Assembly (NCBI RefSeq): GCF_014237875.1
Contig: NZ_JACJVJ010000002.1
Location: 1,129,699-1,193,698 of the forward strand
Length of the DNA stretch: 64,000 nucleotides
Source of the DNA: Parasphingopyxis marina
Lineage (GTDB): Bacteria; Pseudomonadota; Alphaproteobacteria; Sphingomonadales; Sphingomonadaceae
Reading direction: 5' to 3'
Positions within the stretch are counted from its first letter, which is position 1. Each line of letters starts with the position of its first letter. Shown here piece after piece: positions 11,816 to 20,534 of this stretch. Under the pieces are notes generated by a model. The model did no database searches. It was not told the DNA's origin and worked only from the letters and a program-made list of their open reading frames with translations. A program made the translations under genes and the position numbers.

Positions 11816-13333
11816 ATGACCGAAGAACTTGGCCAGGGAAACGGCGAAAAAGCCGGAGCGGCGGCTCAAGCCGGAGAGGCCGAGACTGCATCGCCTGCGC
11901 TCAAAAAACCCACGCTCGGCGACATTTCAATGGGATTTTTGATCTGCCTGTTCGGCCTCGCATTGCTGATCGTGGCTTTTGCCGGCCTCCTCCATCACGG
12001 CGGCGAAGATCCCGGATCCCTGAACCTCTGGATCTGCGGTGGCCTGCTCCTGTCATCGATCGGCGTCATCTATCTCTTTCTCAAAATTCACAGCCCGCCT
12101 CCGTTCGCAGCCGAGGAACGACACGAAGGGCTCTTCGACCGGGCGCTGGCTCCTTTGATGGAGCGCCTGCAAAGCCGCCGTAAACGGGACATCGCCCTGG
12201 AAGCAGCCCTTCTCATCGCCTTATGTGCCTTCCTCTTCGTGCAGGGCGTGGCGGAAGCCCACCGCCCTGAATTTCAGCCAACGACGCCGCGTTCGCAGTT
12301 TGCGCTAGCCGTTTCCCTGCCGGCCGGGGAACCGGAATCCATAAGCGGAGAGGCCCCGGCCGAGCAGCGAGAGGGTCATGAAGCGGTATTGTTGTGGGAA
12401 ACGCCGGTTGCGGACAGCAGCGAACCCAGCGGCCATTCCGGACTGCTACCGATGTCGCTCGCCGCCGCGCTCATCCTCGCGCTCGGTTTGACTTTCCCCA
12501 ATATCGGCGATTTTTCCCAAGATGGCTGGAAGGGATCGATTGGCAAGATTGCCGTGTCCCTGCTCAGTTTCGCGCTGTTCGGCATCGGTGCGGGAGAAAG
12601 GGCGTCGGCCGAGCAAGAAGTGCGCGATGCCGGCTATATCCGCGAAGCGCTACCACCGATCAGCCATGTTTCCAGCGACGATATCAAGATCCGCATACTC
12701 CAACCCCGCAATCTGCCGTCACAAACCAGCCGTGACCTGCAGGAGATTCTCGTCCAGCTTCTCGAGGAGTTGCAGGGAGATCATCATATCAATTTCGGGG
12801 AGCTCGATGACGCCGACAGGCGGGCCCTCCGCTCCGAGATCATAGCAGTGATGCGGTCCATCGAGCGGCGGGGAGGAGCGCCAACCGAAAACCAGTGGAA
12901 CAGATTGACGACATCCATCGAGCAAGGCTTCGAAGGAGCGACGACGGAAACCGGCGAGGCGATCGATCGCCTCGCCCGGTTGATCGGGGAAAGCAATATG
13001 CTGACGCGCGATCTCAATGCGAGCCTCAATGCGCTCGACGCGGCCGAGCGACAAACGACCTGCGCCATCCTGCTGGCCCAACTGGGAACCGCGGAACGCG
13101 ACAATGCGGTGACCATCGCGCTAGTCGGCGAGGCCAATCGCCGCGAGCGACGCGATCTCCTTACCCGTGCATGGCGCGGTATCATCGGCGAAAATGATGC
13201 GCGCCTTGAGGAGATTGAACGGTCGATTTCGCAGGCGCACAGGGAATCGCTGCAACGCTATCTGCAGGGCCCCGACAACGCCTGCGCCAGCCTCTCGGAC
13301 GCTCCCGCCGTATCGAATCCCGGGCCGGGCTAG
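11816..13333 (+). CDS. Unrecognised five-helix membrane protein with helical C-terminal domain
   Basis: I do not recognise this 505-residue protein. It starts at the ATG at 11816 behind a GGGGG ribosome-binding stretch; the open frame before it is antisense to the peptidase. Hydrophobic segments fall at about residues 38-60, 69-90, 125-147, 208-228 and 241-262, with an acidic and Pro-rich loop between the third and fourth. Residues 263-505 are soluble and charged, rich in Glu, Arg and Leu, and probably long helices or coiled coil (for example EILVQLLEELQ and DRLARLIGESN). It is on the opposite strand to the surrounding TCA genes and looks like an insert. A sensory, scaffold or envelope-stress role is possible but not shown. 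Confidence 0.75.
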   Translation: MTEELGQGNGEKAGAAAQAGEAETASPALKKPTLGDISMGFLICLFGLALLIVAFAGLLHHGGEDPGSLNLWICGGLLLSSIGVIYLFLKIHSPPPFAAEERHEGLFDRALAPLMERLQSRRKRDIALEAALLIALCAFLFVQGVAEAHRPEFQPTTPRSQFALAVSLPAGEPESISGEAPAEQREGHEAVLLWETPVADSSEPSGHSGLLPMSLAAALILALGLTFPNIGDFSQDGWKGSIGKIAVSLLSFALFGIGAGERASAEQEVRDAGYIREALPPISHVSSDDIKIRILQPRNLPSQTSRDLQEILVQLLEELQGDHHINFGELDDADRRALRSEIIAVMRSIERRGGAPTENQWNRLTTSIEQGFEGATTETGEAIDRLARLIGESNMLTRDLNASLNALDAAERQTTCAILLAQLGTAERDNAVTIALVGEANRRERRDLLTRAWRGIIGENDARLEEIERSISQAHRESLQRYLQGPDNACASLSDAPAVSNPGPG

Positions 13334-13378
13334 CCTTCGGCCTTCCGTGCTTCGCGGAACGGAACTGCCGAAAGCGCT

Positions 13379-14491
13379 CTAATCGGCACCATGGCCGAGC
13401 GCGAGATAGTCGGCCGATTGCATCTCGATCAACCGCGAAGCCGTGCGCTCGAATTCGAAGGCGCCGTCGCCTTCGGCATATAGCTGCTGCGCTTCGGCTT
13501 CGGCGGACGCGAGGAGCTTCACCTTATGTTCGTAGAGCGCATCGATCAGGACCTTGAAGCGCGCCGCCTCGTTGCGCATCGCCGCTCCCATCACGGGGAT
13601 ACCGACGACGAACACCGTGTGATATTTCCGGGCAACGGCGATATAATCGGGCGCGCCGCGCGCTTCGGTGCACAGCCGTTTGAACGAAAAGACAGCGACG
13701 CCTTTCAGCGATTTCGGCACATGAATGGTCCGCCCGCCGGGCACCGCGATATCCTCCGACGGAACATTGGCGGCGTCCTCGGGCGGATAGTCGGTCAGCC
13801 GGAAAAAGGCTTCGCGCAACGCCGCCGTCGCTTCGTCTCCGAGCGGCACATGCCAGGTCGGCATACCACCCAGCCGTTCCAGCCGGTAATCGGTCGGACC
13901 GTTGAGCGACACGACCTCGAGCCGCTCCTCGACCAGCGCGATGAACGGGAGGAACAGTTCGCGGTTCAGCCCATCCTTGTAGAGATCGCTGGGCGGCCGG
14001 TTCGACGTCGTCACGATCGTTACCCCGTGCGCGAGCAGCGATGTAAACAGGCGCGAGAGGATCGCCGCATCGGCGGTATTGTTGACGACCATCTCGTCGA
14101 GCGCGAGCAGCCTGGCCTCATCGCGGATCGCCATAGCCACCGGTTCCACCGGATCGCCTTTCTCCTTCGCGCGCTCCGCTCGCAAGCGCTCGTGAATTTC
14201 GATCATGAATTCGTGGAAATGAACCCGGCGCTTCCGTTCGATCGCGACGGTTTCATAAAACAGATCCATCAGCATCGATTTGCCGCGCCCGACTCCGCCC
14301 CACATATACACGCCGCGCACCGGATCGGGTTTCTTGCCGAGCGCCCGCCACAAAACGCTGCCACGCCGTGGCGCGGTTTCCAGTTCCTCGGTTAGCCGAA
14401 CGAGATGGTCGATAGCCGCGCGCTGATCGGCATCGGGGCGAAGTTCGCCGGCCGCGACAAGCGCATCATAGCGTTGGGAGAGCCGGATCAT
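13379..14491 (-). CDS. zapE: Cell division ATPase ZapE (AFG1-like)
   Basis: A 370-residue AAA-type ATPase associated with the Z-ring in gammaproteobacteria and with protein quality control as AFG1 in mitochondria. It has Walker A GGVGRGKS, a Walker B-like LLALDEMVVNN, and the family block TIVTTSNRPPSDLYKDGLNRELFLPFI. Length is normal. Its ATG overlaps the stop of the thioesterase gene (TCAT at 14488-14491), so it belongs to an sdhB-thioesterase-zapE unit. zapE near sdhB and mdh is a recurring alphaproteobacterial arrangement. Confidence 0.95.
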   Translation of the reverse strand: MIRLSQRYDALVAAGELRPDADQRAAIDHLVRLTEELETAPRRGSVLWRALGKKPDPVRGVYMWGGVGRGKSMLMDLFYETVAIERKRRVHFHEFMIEIHERLRAERAKEKGDPVEPVAMAIRDEARLLALDEMVVNNTADAAILSRLFTSLLAHGVTIVTTSNRPPSDLYKDGLNRELFLPFIALVEERLEVVSLNGPTDYRLERLGGMPTWHVPLGDEATAALREAFFRLTDYPPEDAANVPSEDIAVPGGRTIHVPKSLKGVAVFSFKRLCTEARGAPDYIAVARKYHTVFVVGIPVMGAAMRNEAARFKVLIDALYEHKVKLLASAEAEAQQLYAEGDGAFEFERTASRLIEMQSADYLALGHGAD

Positions 14492-14949
14492 CGCCGGGTC
14501 GGCTTGCGGATCGTTCCGGCAAAGCCGGCAACCCGCTCATCGCCCTGCACCACAAGCCCCCGCAGGAACAGTAGCCGCCCGGTCTCGCGCAGCAACTCGA
14601 CGACGGAATCGAGCGGCTGGCCGATCTCACCCCGGCCGATAAACTGGGTCGAGAGATCGAGCGTGACCGCCGTCCCCGCCTCGATCAATCCGAACATGCG
14701 CGAGGCGGCGAACATTGAAATATCGATCAGCCCCAGGGTCACCGCGCCATGGACGGCGTTGGAGAGGTTGGAATGTACATGTTCGGGATAGATGCGCACG
14801 CGCACCGTACCGTCATCCTCCTGGCGCACCCGCATCGGCCCGAGCAGCGCGTTGAAGCGGCTCGGATCGCTTAGTTCCCAGGTAAACCAGCCGGGATTCT
14901 CTTCGTCGGGTTCGTACAGGAAGGCGGCGTCGGGATCGCCGTCAGACAC
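14488..14949 (-). CDS. PaaI/hotdog-fold acyl-CoA thioesterase-like protein
   Basis: A 153-residue single-domain hotdog protein. [20 protein letters not shown] is the helix that carries the substrate-site residues in PaaI-type thioesterases, followed by [19 protein letters not shown] chose the GTG at 14949 ([10 protein letters not shown]) because it overlaps the end of sdhB by eight bases; the open frame further upstream reads through sdhB and has no credible start. It probably hydrolyses short or aromatic acyl-CoAs, but the substrate is unknown. It is translationally linked to both sdhB and zapE. Confidence 0.85.
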   Translation of the reverse strand: MSDGDPDAAFLYEPDEENPGWFTWELSDPSRFNALLGPMRVRQEDDGTVRVRIYPEHVHSNLSNAVHGAVTLGLIDISMFAASRMFGLIEAGTAVTLDLSTQFIGRGEIGQPLDSVVELLRETGRLLFLRGLVVQGDERVAGFAGTIRKPTRR

Positions 14950-15724
14950 TGCGCTCGACCAGCATCTTCTTGGTCTCGGCGATCGCCCGCGCCGGCGACA
15001 GCCCCTTGGGGCAGACATTGGCGCAGTTCATGATCGTGTGGCAGCGATAGAGGCGGAACGGATCTTCCAGCTGATCGAGCCGTTCGCCTGTATGTTCATC
15101 GCGGCTGTCGGCAAGCCAGCGATAGGCCTGGAGCAGAATCGCGGGGCCGAGGAACTTGTCCGAATTCCACCAGTAACTGGGGCAGCTTGTCGAACAGCAT
15201 GCGCACAGGATGCACTCGTAAAGCCCGTCCAGCTTGGCGCGTTCTTCGGGGCTTTGCAGCCGTTCCTTGCCCGAAGGCTCGGGCGTCTCGGTCTTCAGCC
15301 AGGGCTGGATCGAGGCATATTGGGCGTAGAAATGGGTGAAGTCGGGGACGAGATCCTTGACGACGTCCATATGCGGCAGCGGCGTGATGGTGACGGTCTT
15401 GCCCTTGCAGTCCTCGATCGCGGTCGTGCAGGCGAGGCCGTTCGATCCATCCATGTTCATTGCGCAGGAGCCGCAAATCCCCTCGCGACAGGAGCGGCGG
15501 AAGGTGAGCGTTGCATCCTGCTCGCCCTTCATCTTGATCAGCGCGTCGAGCACCATCGGCCCACACTCGTCGAGATCGATCTCGAACGTATCGTAGCGCG
15601 GATTTTCGCCGCTATCGGGATCGTAACGATAGACCTTGAACGTCTTCTTGTTGGCAGCGTCGGACGCATGGACCTTGCCGTTCTTGCGAACCTTGCTGTT
15701 CTTGGGAAGCGTAAATTCGGCCAT
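14942..15724 (-). CDS. sdhB: Succinate dehydrogenase iron-sulfur subunit
   Basis: A 260-residue electron-transfer subunit of complex II. The N-terminal plant-type ferredoxin domain has the 2Fe-2S cysteines in [16 protein letters not shown]. The C-terminal domain carries the 4Fe-4S and 3Fe-4S cysteines in [17 protein letters not shown] and [11 protein letters not shown]. It is unusual here in being about 6 kb away from sdhA, sdhD and sdhC, which lie upstream on the same strand. The intervening genes are unrelated, so it needs its own promoter in the stretch before 15724. Confidence 0.98.
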   Translation of the reverse strand: MAEFTLPKNSKVRKNGKVHASDAANKKTFKVYRYDPDSGENPRYDTFEIDLDECGPMVLDALIKMKGEQDATLTFRRSCREGICGSCAMNMDGSNGLACTTAIEDCKGKTVTITPLPHMDVVKDLVPDFTHFYAQYASIQPWLKTETPEPSGKERLQSPEERAKLDGLYECILCACCSTSCPSYWWNSDKFLGPAILLQAYRWLADSRDEHTGERLDQLEDPFRLYRCHTIMNCANVCPKGLSPARAIAETKKMLVERSV

Positions 15725-15791
15725 TTCTCACCCGGTTTCTTGCTGCACATGCCCTAGATAACGGCATAGGCCGCATATGGAAGGGCTAGTT

Positions 15792-16796
15792 TCAGCCGAT
15801 AAGCCCGTTGCGCCGCAAGCTATCGGCGAGGATCGTCTCGATCAGCTCGGCCTGGGTCAGCCCGGCAAGCGCCGCGGCGCGGCCGAAGACCTTTTCCGAC
15901 CATAGATTACAGTTGAGATTGACCTCGAGGAACTGCACGTCGCCGGTTTCCCGATCTAGCCGGAATTCGAAACGGCCATAATCGAACGGCCGGAATTCGC
16001 GAAACAGCTTGTGTGTCAGCTCGGCGATTTTCGGCACCCATTCCTCGTCATCGAACGGATCGAGCGAATATTTGTGCGCCCGGCCGACAAGGTCGCGTTT
16101 CTCGTAATAGGTCCGCAAATGGGTAGGGTCGGCCTGCTGGAATATCAGCATCGGCATGACGATGGGATCGCCTACCGTCAGCACCGGCACCTCGACATCG
16201 CTGCCGTTGAGGAACGGCTCGACGATCGCGTCATGGCCCTGGCCGTGAATATCCGCGACGGCGTTGACGACGCCCGCCCAGTCATGCGCGTCCTGCACGC
16301 CCCAGGAGGCGGAAGACGCGTTGGGCTTGATCACCAGCCGCTCGGCCCTGGGGCAATCCGCTTCATCGACCGGTGCGCCGCGGCGATAGCAGGTCCAAGG
16401 CGCGGTCGGCACGCCGGCGCGTTCAGCTACGAGCTTGGAAAGATGCTTGTCGTCGGAAAGGCCCCGAACGATCGGGCTCGCGCCGAGATAGGCGATGCGG
16501 TGCATGTTGCACAGCAACGGGCCGAGCATTTCGGAATTCACGAAACCCGCGCGGTTCAGCAGCGGGAAGACGAAATCGACATCGGGATCCTTGATCAGCG
16601 CGTCGAAACTGTTGGCGAGCGTCAGGTTGAGACCCAGCTCTTCGAGGATCGTCCGGACTTCCTGGTGATAGACGGCATGGTTGCCGTCTTCGGGATGAAG
16701 GCCACCGCTCCACAGTGCATGTTTGGCGATGAACAGGATGCGCAACCGCTCCTTTGCTTCCTGCGGAATGGTGAGCGGTTCGACGAGACGTGCCAC
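15792..16796 (-). CDS. D-alanine-D-alanine ligase-like ATP-grasp protein
   Basis: A 334-residue ATP-grasp protein. The last 200 residues show the fold clearly: RLVIKPNASSASWGV (ATP-lysine strand), AIVEPFLNGSDVEVPVL, and DYGRFEFRLDRETG followed by FLEVNLNCNLW, which carries the Mg-binding Glu and Asn of the DdlA/DdlB C-terminal domain. I start at the GTG at 16796 (VARLVEPL), eight bases after AGGAC; no ATG in frame is credible. It is not next to mur genes, so a housekeeping Ddl role is unlikely. A peptide or amino-acid ligase of unknown substrate is more likely. Confidence 0.82.
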   Translation of the reverse strand: MARLVEPLTIPQEAKERLRILFIAKHALWSGGLHPEDGNHAVYHQEVRTILEELGLNLTLANSFDALIKDPDVDFVFPLLNRAGFVNSEMLGPLLCNMHRIAYLGASPIVRGLSDDKHLSKLVAERAGVPTAPWTCYRRGAPVDEADCPRAERLVIKPNASSASWGVQDAHDWAGVVNAVADIHGQGHDAIVEPFLNGSDVEVPVLTVGDPIVMPMLIFQQADPTHLRTYYEKRDLVGRAHKYSLDPFDDEEWVPKIAELTHKLFREFRPFDYGRFEFRLDRETGDVQFLEVNLNCNLWSEKVFGRAAALAGLTQAELIETILADSLRRNGLIG

Positions 16797-16904
16797 GGAA
16801 AAGTCCTGATGAAAGTTGCAACCCGGATGCCGGGCTTTTAGCGATGAAGCCGGATATCCGCCAGCATGATCGTGCGGACCGGAAACGGGGGAAGCGAGCG
16901 GCCT

Positions 16905-18053
16905 ATGCGCCTGAAAGACTGCCATAATATCGCCGATTTCCGACGGCTGGCGCAACAGCGGCTGCCGAAACCGATCTTCGACTATATCGATGGCGGCGCC
17001 GACGACGAGCTGACCCTGCGCCGCAACGTCGAAGCCTATGACGGATGCGACCTCGTGCCGAACGTGCTTTCCGGCGTCGCCCAGCCCGACCTCAGCACTA
17101 CCGTGCTGGGGCGCAAGATCGCGATGCCGCTCTTCTGCTCGCCGACCGCGATGCAGCGCCTGTTCCACTGGCAGGGCGAGCGCGCGGTTTCCAAGGCGGC
17201 GGAGAAATTCGGCACCTATTTCGGTATCTCGACGATAGGGACGGTGAGCCTGGAGGAAATCGGCGAGACGGTTTCCACGCCCAAGCTCTTCCAGTTCTAC
17301 GTCCACAAGGATCCGGGGCTGAACCGCGCGCTGCTCGCCCGCGCCAAGGAAGCCGGTTTCGACGCCGTCGCGGTCACCGTCGACACCGCAGCGGGCGGCA
17401 ACCGGGAACGCGACCTGCGCTCCGGCTTCACGACGCCGCTCCAAATGTCACCCAGCCTCGCCTGGCAGTTCGCCACCCATCCCTATTGGACGGCGAGCTA
17501 TCTCACCCATGAGAAGTTCGACCTGCCCAACCTATCGGGCCATATCGCCCAGGGATCGGACGTCGCGATGAACGTGCAGGACTATATCAACAATATGCTC
17601 GACGACGCGATGGACTGGAAGGCGGCCGAGCAGATCGCCAAGGACTGGGGCGGCGAATTCGCGATCAAGGGGCTGATGTCCGCCGAGGACGCGAAGCGCG
17701 CCGCCGATATCGGATCGACCGCGGTGATCGTTTCCAACCATGGCGGACGCCAGCTCGACGGCAGCCGCGCGCCCTTCGACCAGCTCGCCGAAATCTGCGA
17801 CGCGGTGGCCGACAGGATCGACGTGATTTGCGACGGCGGCATAAGGCGCGGCAGCCATGTGCTGAAAGCCTTGAGCGTCGGCGCCAAGGCCTGCTCGGGC
17901 GGCCGCCTCTATCTTTATGCGCTGGCGGGCGCGGGCCAGGCCGGGGTGGAGCGCGCGCTGGGCCGGCTGCGCGACGAGATCGCCCGCGACATGAAGCTGA
18001 TGGGGATGGCGAGCGTGGACGATCTGAGCCGCGCGAACATCCGCTGGCGCTAG
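16905..18053 (+). CDS. FMN-dependent alpha-hydroxy-acid oxidase/dehydrogenase (LldD-like)
   Basis: A 382-residue TIM-barrel flavoenzyme of the L-lactate dehydrogenase/glycolate oxidase family. It begins with the typical DFRRLAQQRLPKPIFDYIDGGADDE-like N-terminus, has FQFYVHKDPG and VAVTVDTAAGG for FMN and substrate contacts, and SNHGGRQLDG, where the His is the proton acceptor. CDGGIRRGSHVLKAL is the phosphate-binding end. I chose the ATG at 16905, which matches the family N-terminus; an ATG 13 codons upstream is possible. It probably oxidises L-lactate or another 2-hydroxy acid into the quinone pool. The dioxygenase gene follows after 127 bp. Confidence 0.93.
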   Translation: MRLKDCHNIADFRRLAQQRLPKPIFDYIDGGADDELTLRRNVEAYDGCDLVPNVLSGVAQPDLSTTVLGRKIAMPLFCSPTAMQRLFHWQGERAVSKAAEKFGTYFGISTIGTVSLEEIGETVSTPKLFQFYVHKDPGLNRALLARAKEAGFDAVAVTVDTAAGGNRERDLRSGFTTPLQMSPSLAWQFATHPYWTASYLTHEKFDLPNLSGHIAQGSDVAMNVQDYINNMLDDAMDWKAAEQIAKDWGGEFAIKGLMSAEDAKRAADIGSTAVIVSNHGGRQLDGSRAPFDQLAEICDAVADRIDVICDGGIRRGSHVLKALSVGAKACSGGRLYLYALAGAGQAGVERALGRLRDEIARDMKLMGMASVDDLSRANIRWR

Positions 18054-18180
18054 CGCCGCAAGGGGCGCATCGGGAAAAATAGGCCGCAACACAAACAATA
18101 TTCTGCTATAGTCCGAAAAACGCCGGCACCGCGCCGAATCGACGCGTAACCGGGCGGGACGGACGAGAGAGGATCCCATC

Positions 18181-19455
18181 ATGGCGGATATCATCGGCGG
18201 CATCGCCACTTCGCACACGCCCACCATCGGCTTCGCGGTCGATGCGAAAAAGCAGGACGACCCGGTCTGGAAACCGATCTTCGAGGGCTATGTGCCGGTG
18301 CAGGACTGGCTGGAGGAGAAGAAGCCGGACGTCATCTTCTACATCTACAACGATCACATGACGTCCTTCTTCGCCGATCATTATTCGCATTTCGCACTGG
18401 GTGTGGGCGACACATTCCACCCGGCCGACGAGGGTGGCGGGCCGCGCGACATCGCGCCGATCGAGGGGCACCCCGCGCTCGCGCAGCATATCGCCGAAGC
18501 GATGGTCGCGCAGGAGTTCGACCTCAGCTATTTCCAGAACAAGGGGCTGGATCATGGCGCCTTTTCGCCGATGTCGCTGCTGGTGAAGCTGGAAGAGCAT
18601 GACGGCTGGCCGATGAAACTCGTGCCGCTGCAGGTGGGCGTGCTCCAGCCACCGACGCCGACGCCGCTGCGCTGCTACAAGTTCGGCAAGGCGCTCCGGC
18701 GCGCGATCCAGAGCTATCCGGAAGACCTGAAGGTCGTGATCGCCGGCACGGGCGGGCTATCGCACCAGGTGCATGGCGAGCGCGCGGGCTTCAACGATCC
18801 CGAATGGGACGCGGAGTTCATGGACCGGCTGGTGAACGATCCCGAAAGCCTGACCGAAATCACCATCGCCGAATATGCCAGGAAAGGCGGCTGGGAAGGC
18901 GCCGAGGTGGTGATGTGGCTGCTGATGCGCGGCGCGATGGCGCCGAAGGTGAAGTTGCTGCACCAGGCCTATTACCTCCCCTCCATGTGCCCGATCGCGA
19001 CCATGTTGATGGAGGACGATGTCGAGGACCGGCCCGAGGCGGAAATCGAGAGCCTGCGCCGCCGCAAGGACGAACAGCTCGAAGGCGCCGAGCAACTGGA
19101 GGGGACCTATCCCTTCACCATCGAAACCGCGGTTCGCGCCTTCCGCCTCAACAATTTCCTCCACGAGCTGGTGAAGCCGGAGAAGCGCAAGATTTTCGTC
19201 GAGGACGAGGAACGCGCCTTCGAAGAAGCCGGGCTGACCGAGGAAGAGCGCGTCTTGGTGCGCAATCGCGACTGGCAGGGACTGATCCATTACGGCGTGA
19301 TCTTCTTCATGCTGGAAAAGCTCGGCGCGGTCGTCGATGTGCCGAACCCGCATATCTATGCGGCGATGCGCGGCGAAAGCATCGAGGATTTCCAGAAAAC
19401 GCGAAACGCCGCGATCACCTATTCGGTCGCGGGGACCGACAAGCAGCAAGCCTGA
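18181..19455 (+). CDS. Gallate dioxygenase-like extradiol enzyme (LigB-LigA fusion)
   Basis: A 424-residue non-haem Fe(II) ring-cleavage dioxygenase. Residues 1 to about 280 form a LigB-type catalytic domain in which His12, His59 and Glu239 fall at the positions of the iron ligands known for gallate dioxygenase DesB; His125 and His195 are candidate acid/base residues. Residues from about 305 form a LigA-type helical domain (FRLNNFLHELVKPEKR to HIYAAMRGESIEDF). This fused layout and length match DesB/GalA gallate dioxygenases rather than two-gene LigAB. A GAGAGAGGA ribosome-binding site precedes the ATG. No other gallate or protocatechuate pathway gene is nearby, so the true substrate is open. 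Confidence 0.9.
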   Translation: MADIIGGIATSHTPTIGFAVDAKKQDDPVWKPIFEGYVPVQDWLEEKKPDVIFYIYNDHMTSFFADHYSHFALGVGDTFHPADEGGGPRDIAPIEGHPALAQHIAEAMVAQEFDLSYFQNKGLDHGAFSPMSLLVKLEEHDGWPMKLVPLQVGVLQPPTPTPLRCYKFGKALRRAIQSYPEDLKVVIAGTGGLSHQVHGERAGFNDPEWDAEFMDRLVNDPESLTEITIAEYARKGGWEGAEVVMWLLMRGAMAPKVKLLHQAYYLPSMCPIATMLMEDDVEDRPEAEIESLRRRKDEQLEGAEQLEGTYPFTIETAVRAFRLNNFLHELVKPEKRKIFVEDEERAFEEAGLTEEERVLVRNRDWQGLIHYGVIFFMLEKLGAVVDVPNPHIYAAMRGESIEDFQKTRNAAITYSVAGTDKQQA

Positions 19456-19458
19456 CCG

Positions 19459-20478
19459 CTAGTCGTTGCCGCCGCCCGCCTGGCGGTCGCCATTGGCCGG
19501 ACGGCCAACCGGACGCGAGGCGGTACGCGGTATCCGGCTTTCGAGCACCGCCAGCCAGCTCGCCGCGCGGCTGCCCTGCCCGATCTGCGGTTCGGACGGC
19601 GTCATGCGGATATCGGCCTCCCATTCGGCGATCTTGACCCGCGCCTGCTGGAAGGCCTGTTCCAGCGGTTGCGGACGGCGCAGCGCGCGGTTGACAAAGG
19701 CGTCGCCGAAATAGGTCCAGTCGTTGGTCGCCGCGCAGCCGAACGAGGTGCGATCCGCCGCCGCCGCCGCGACGACGACGCTGGTTTCGCTCGCCAGCGC
19801 CGGAACGAAGCTGCCCGCGAAACAGGCGTTCATGATCAGCAGCCGGTTGGTGATGCGCAGCTCCCCCAACAGCGCGGAAAGCCGCATCGGCGAGATGCTG
19901 CCATAGCCGGCATCGCCATAATAATAGACCATGCCGACCGGAAGACCGTGGCTCGTCGCATAAAGGACGAGCACGTCCTCGTCGCTATCCATCAGCTCGG
20001 CAATCCGCGCCAGCGCGACCGAGAGCGAGTTCAGCGATCCGCGCGCATGGCTGTTGTCGCCGTTTCCATCCGGCGAGGCGAGGACGATCGTCCGGCCTTC
20101 GGCGTCGTAGCGGCGGGCGAGCACCCGCGCCGCCTCCCTTGCCTCGCGGCCGAACACCGGGTCGCTGTCCAGCGCGATGGAGAGCACATAGGCATCGACC
20201 GTGCCGGGACGTTGCGGGGAAAGCGCGGCGAGCGCGGCAGCCAACCGCTGGTGATCTTCGAACGCTTCCCGCGCCGAAATCCCGTACTCGATCGCAAGCC
20301 CGTTATTGGCGCCATATGCCGCCTCGAACGGCCGCATACCGGTAATGAAGCCGGGAAGGCCGCGCGTATGGCGGACGGCGTCGGCCGATCCGGTTTGTGC
20401 GATTGCAGGCATTCCAAAAACCGCGAGCCCCGCAAATGCGAGCGTCAGCAGCCAGTTCGGAAACCCGGTTTTGCGCAT
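19459..20478 (-). CDS. Exported C13 (legumain/caspase-like) cysteine peptidase
   Basis: A 339-residue protein with a signal peptide (MRKTGFPNWLLTLAFAGLAVFGMPAIAQ) and a caspase-haemoglobinase fold domain. The catalytic dyad is recognisable: His in LVLYATSHGLPVG and Cys in LLIMNACFAGSFVP, each following a hydrophobic strand as in clan CD peptidases (PF01650). A Ser/Ala-rich strand, SVVVAAAAADRTSFGC, follows. The ATG at 20478 is preferred to an upstream ATG because AAGGGG lies just before it and the signal peptide then starts correctly. It is convergent with the dioxygenase gene, three bases apart. Target proteins are unknown. Confidence 0.88.
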   Translation of the reverse strand: MRKTGFPNWLLTLAFAGLAVFGMPAIAQTGSADAVRHTRGLPGFITGMRPFEAAYGANNGLAIEYGISAREAFEDHQRLAAALAALSPQRPGTVDAYVLSIALDSDPVFGREAREAARVLARRYDAEGRTIVLASPDGNGDNSHARGSLNSLSVALARIAELMDSDEDVLVLYATSHGLPVGMVYYYGDAGYGSISPMRLSALLGELRITNRLLIMNACFAGSFVPALASETSVVVAAAAADRTSFGCAATNDWTYFGDAFVNRALRRPQPLEQAFQQARVKIAEWEADIRMTPSEPQIGQGSRAASWLAVLESRIPRTASRPVGRPANGDRQAGGGND

Positions 20479-20534
20479 CTGTCCCCTTGCCGCCATTTCT
20501 GTGGAGCGGCGGGGGCGGTGTCAAGCGCGGGGGG

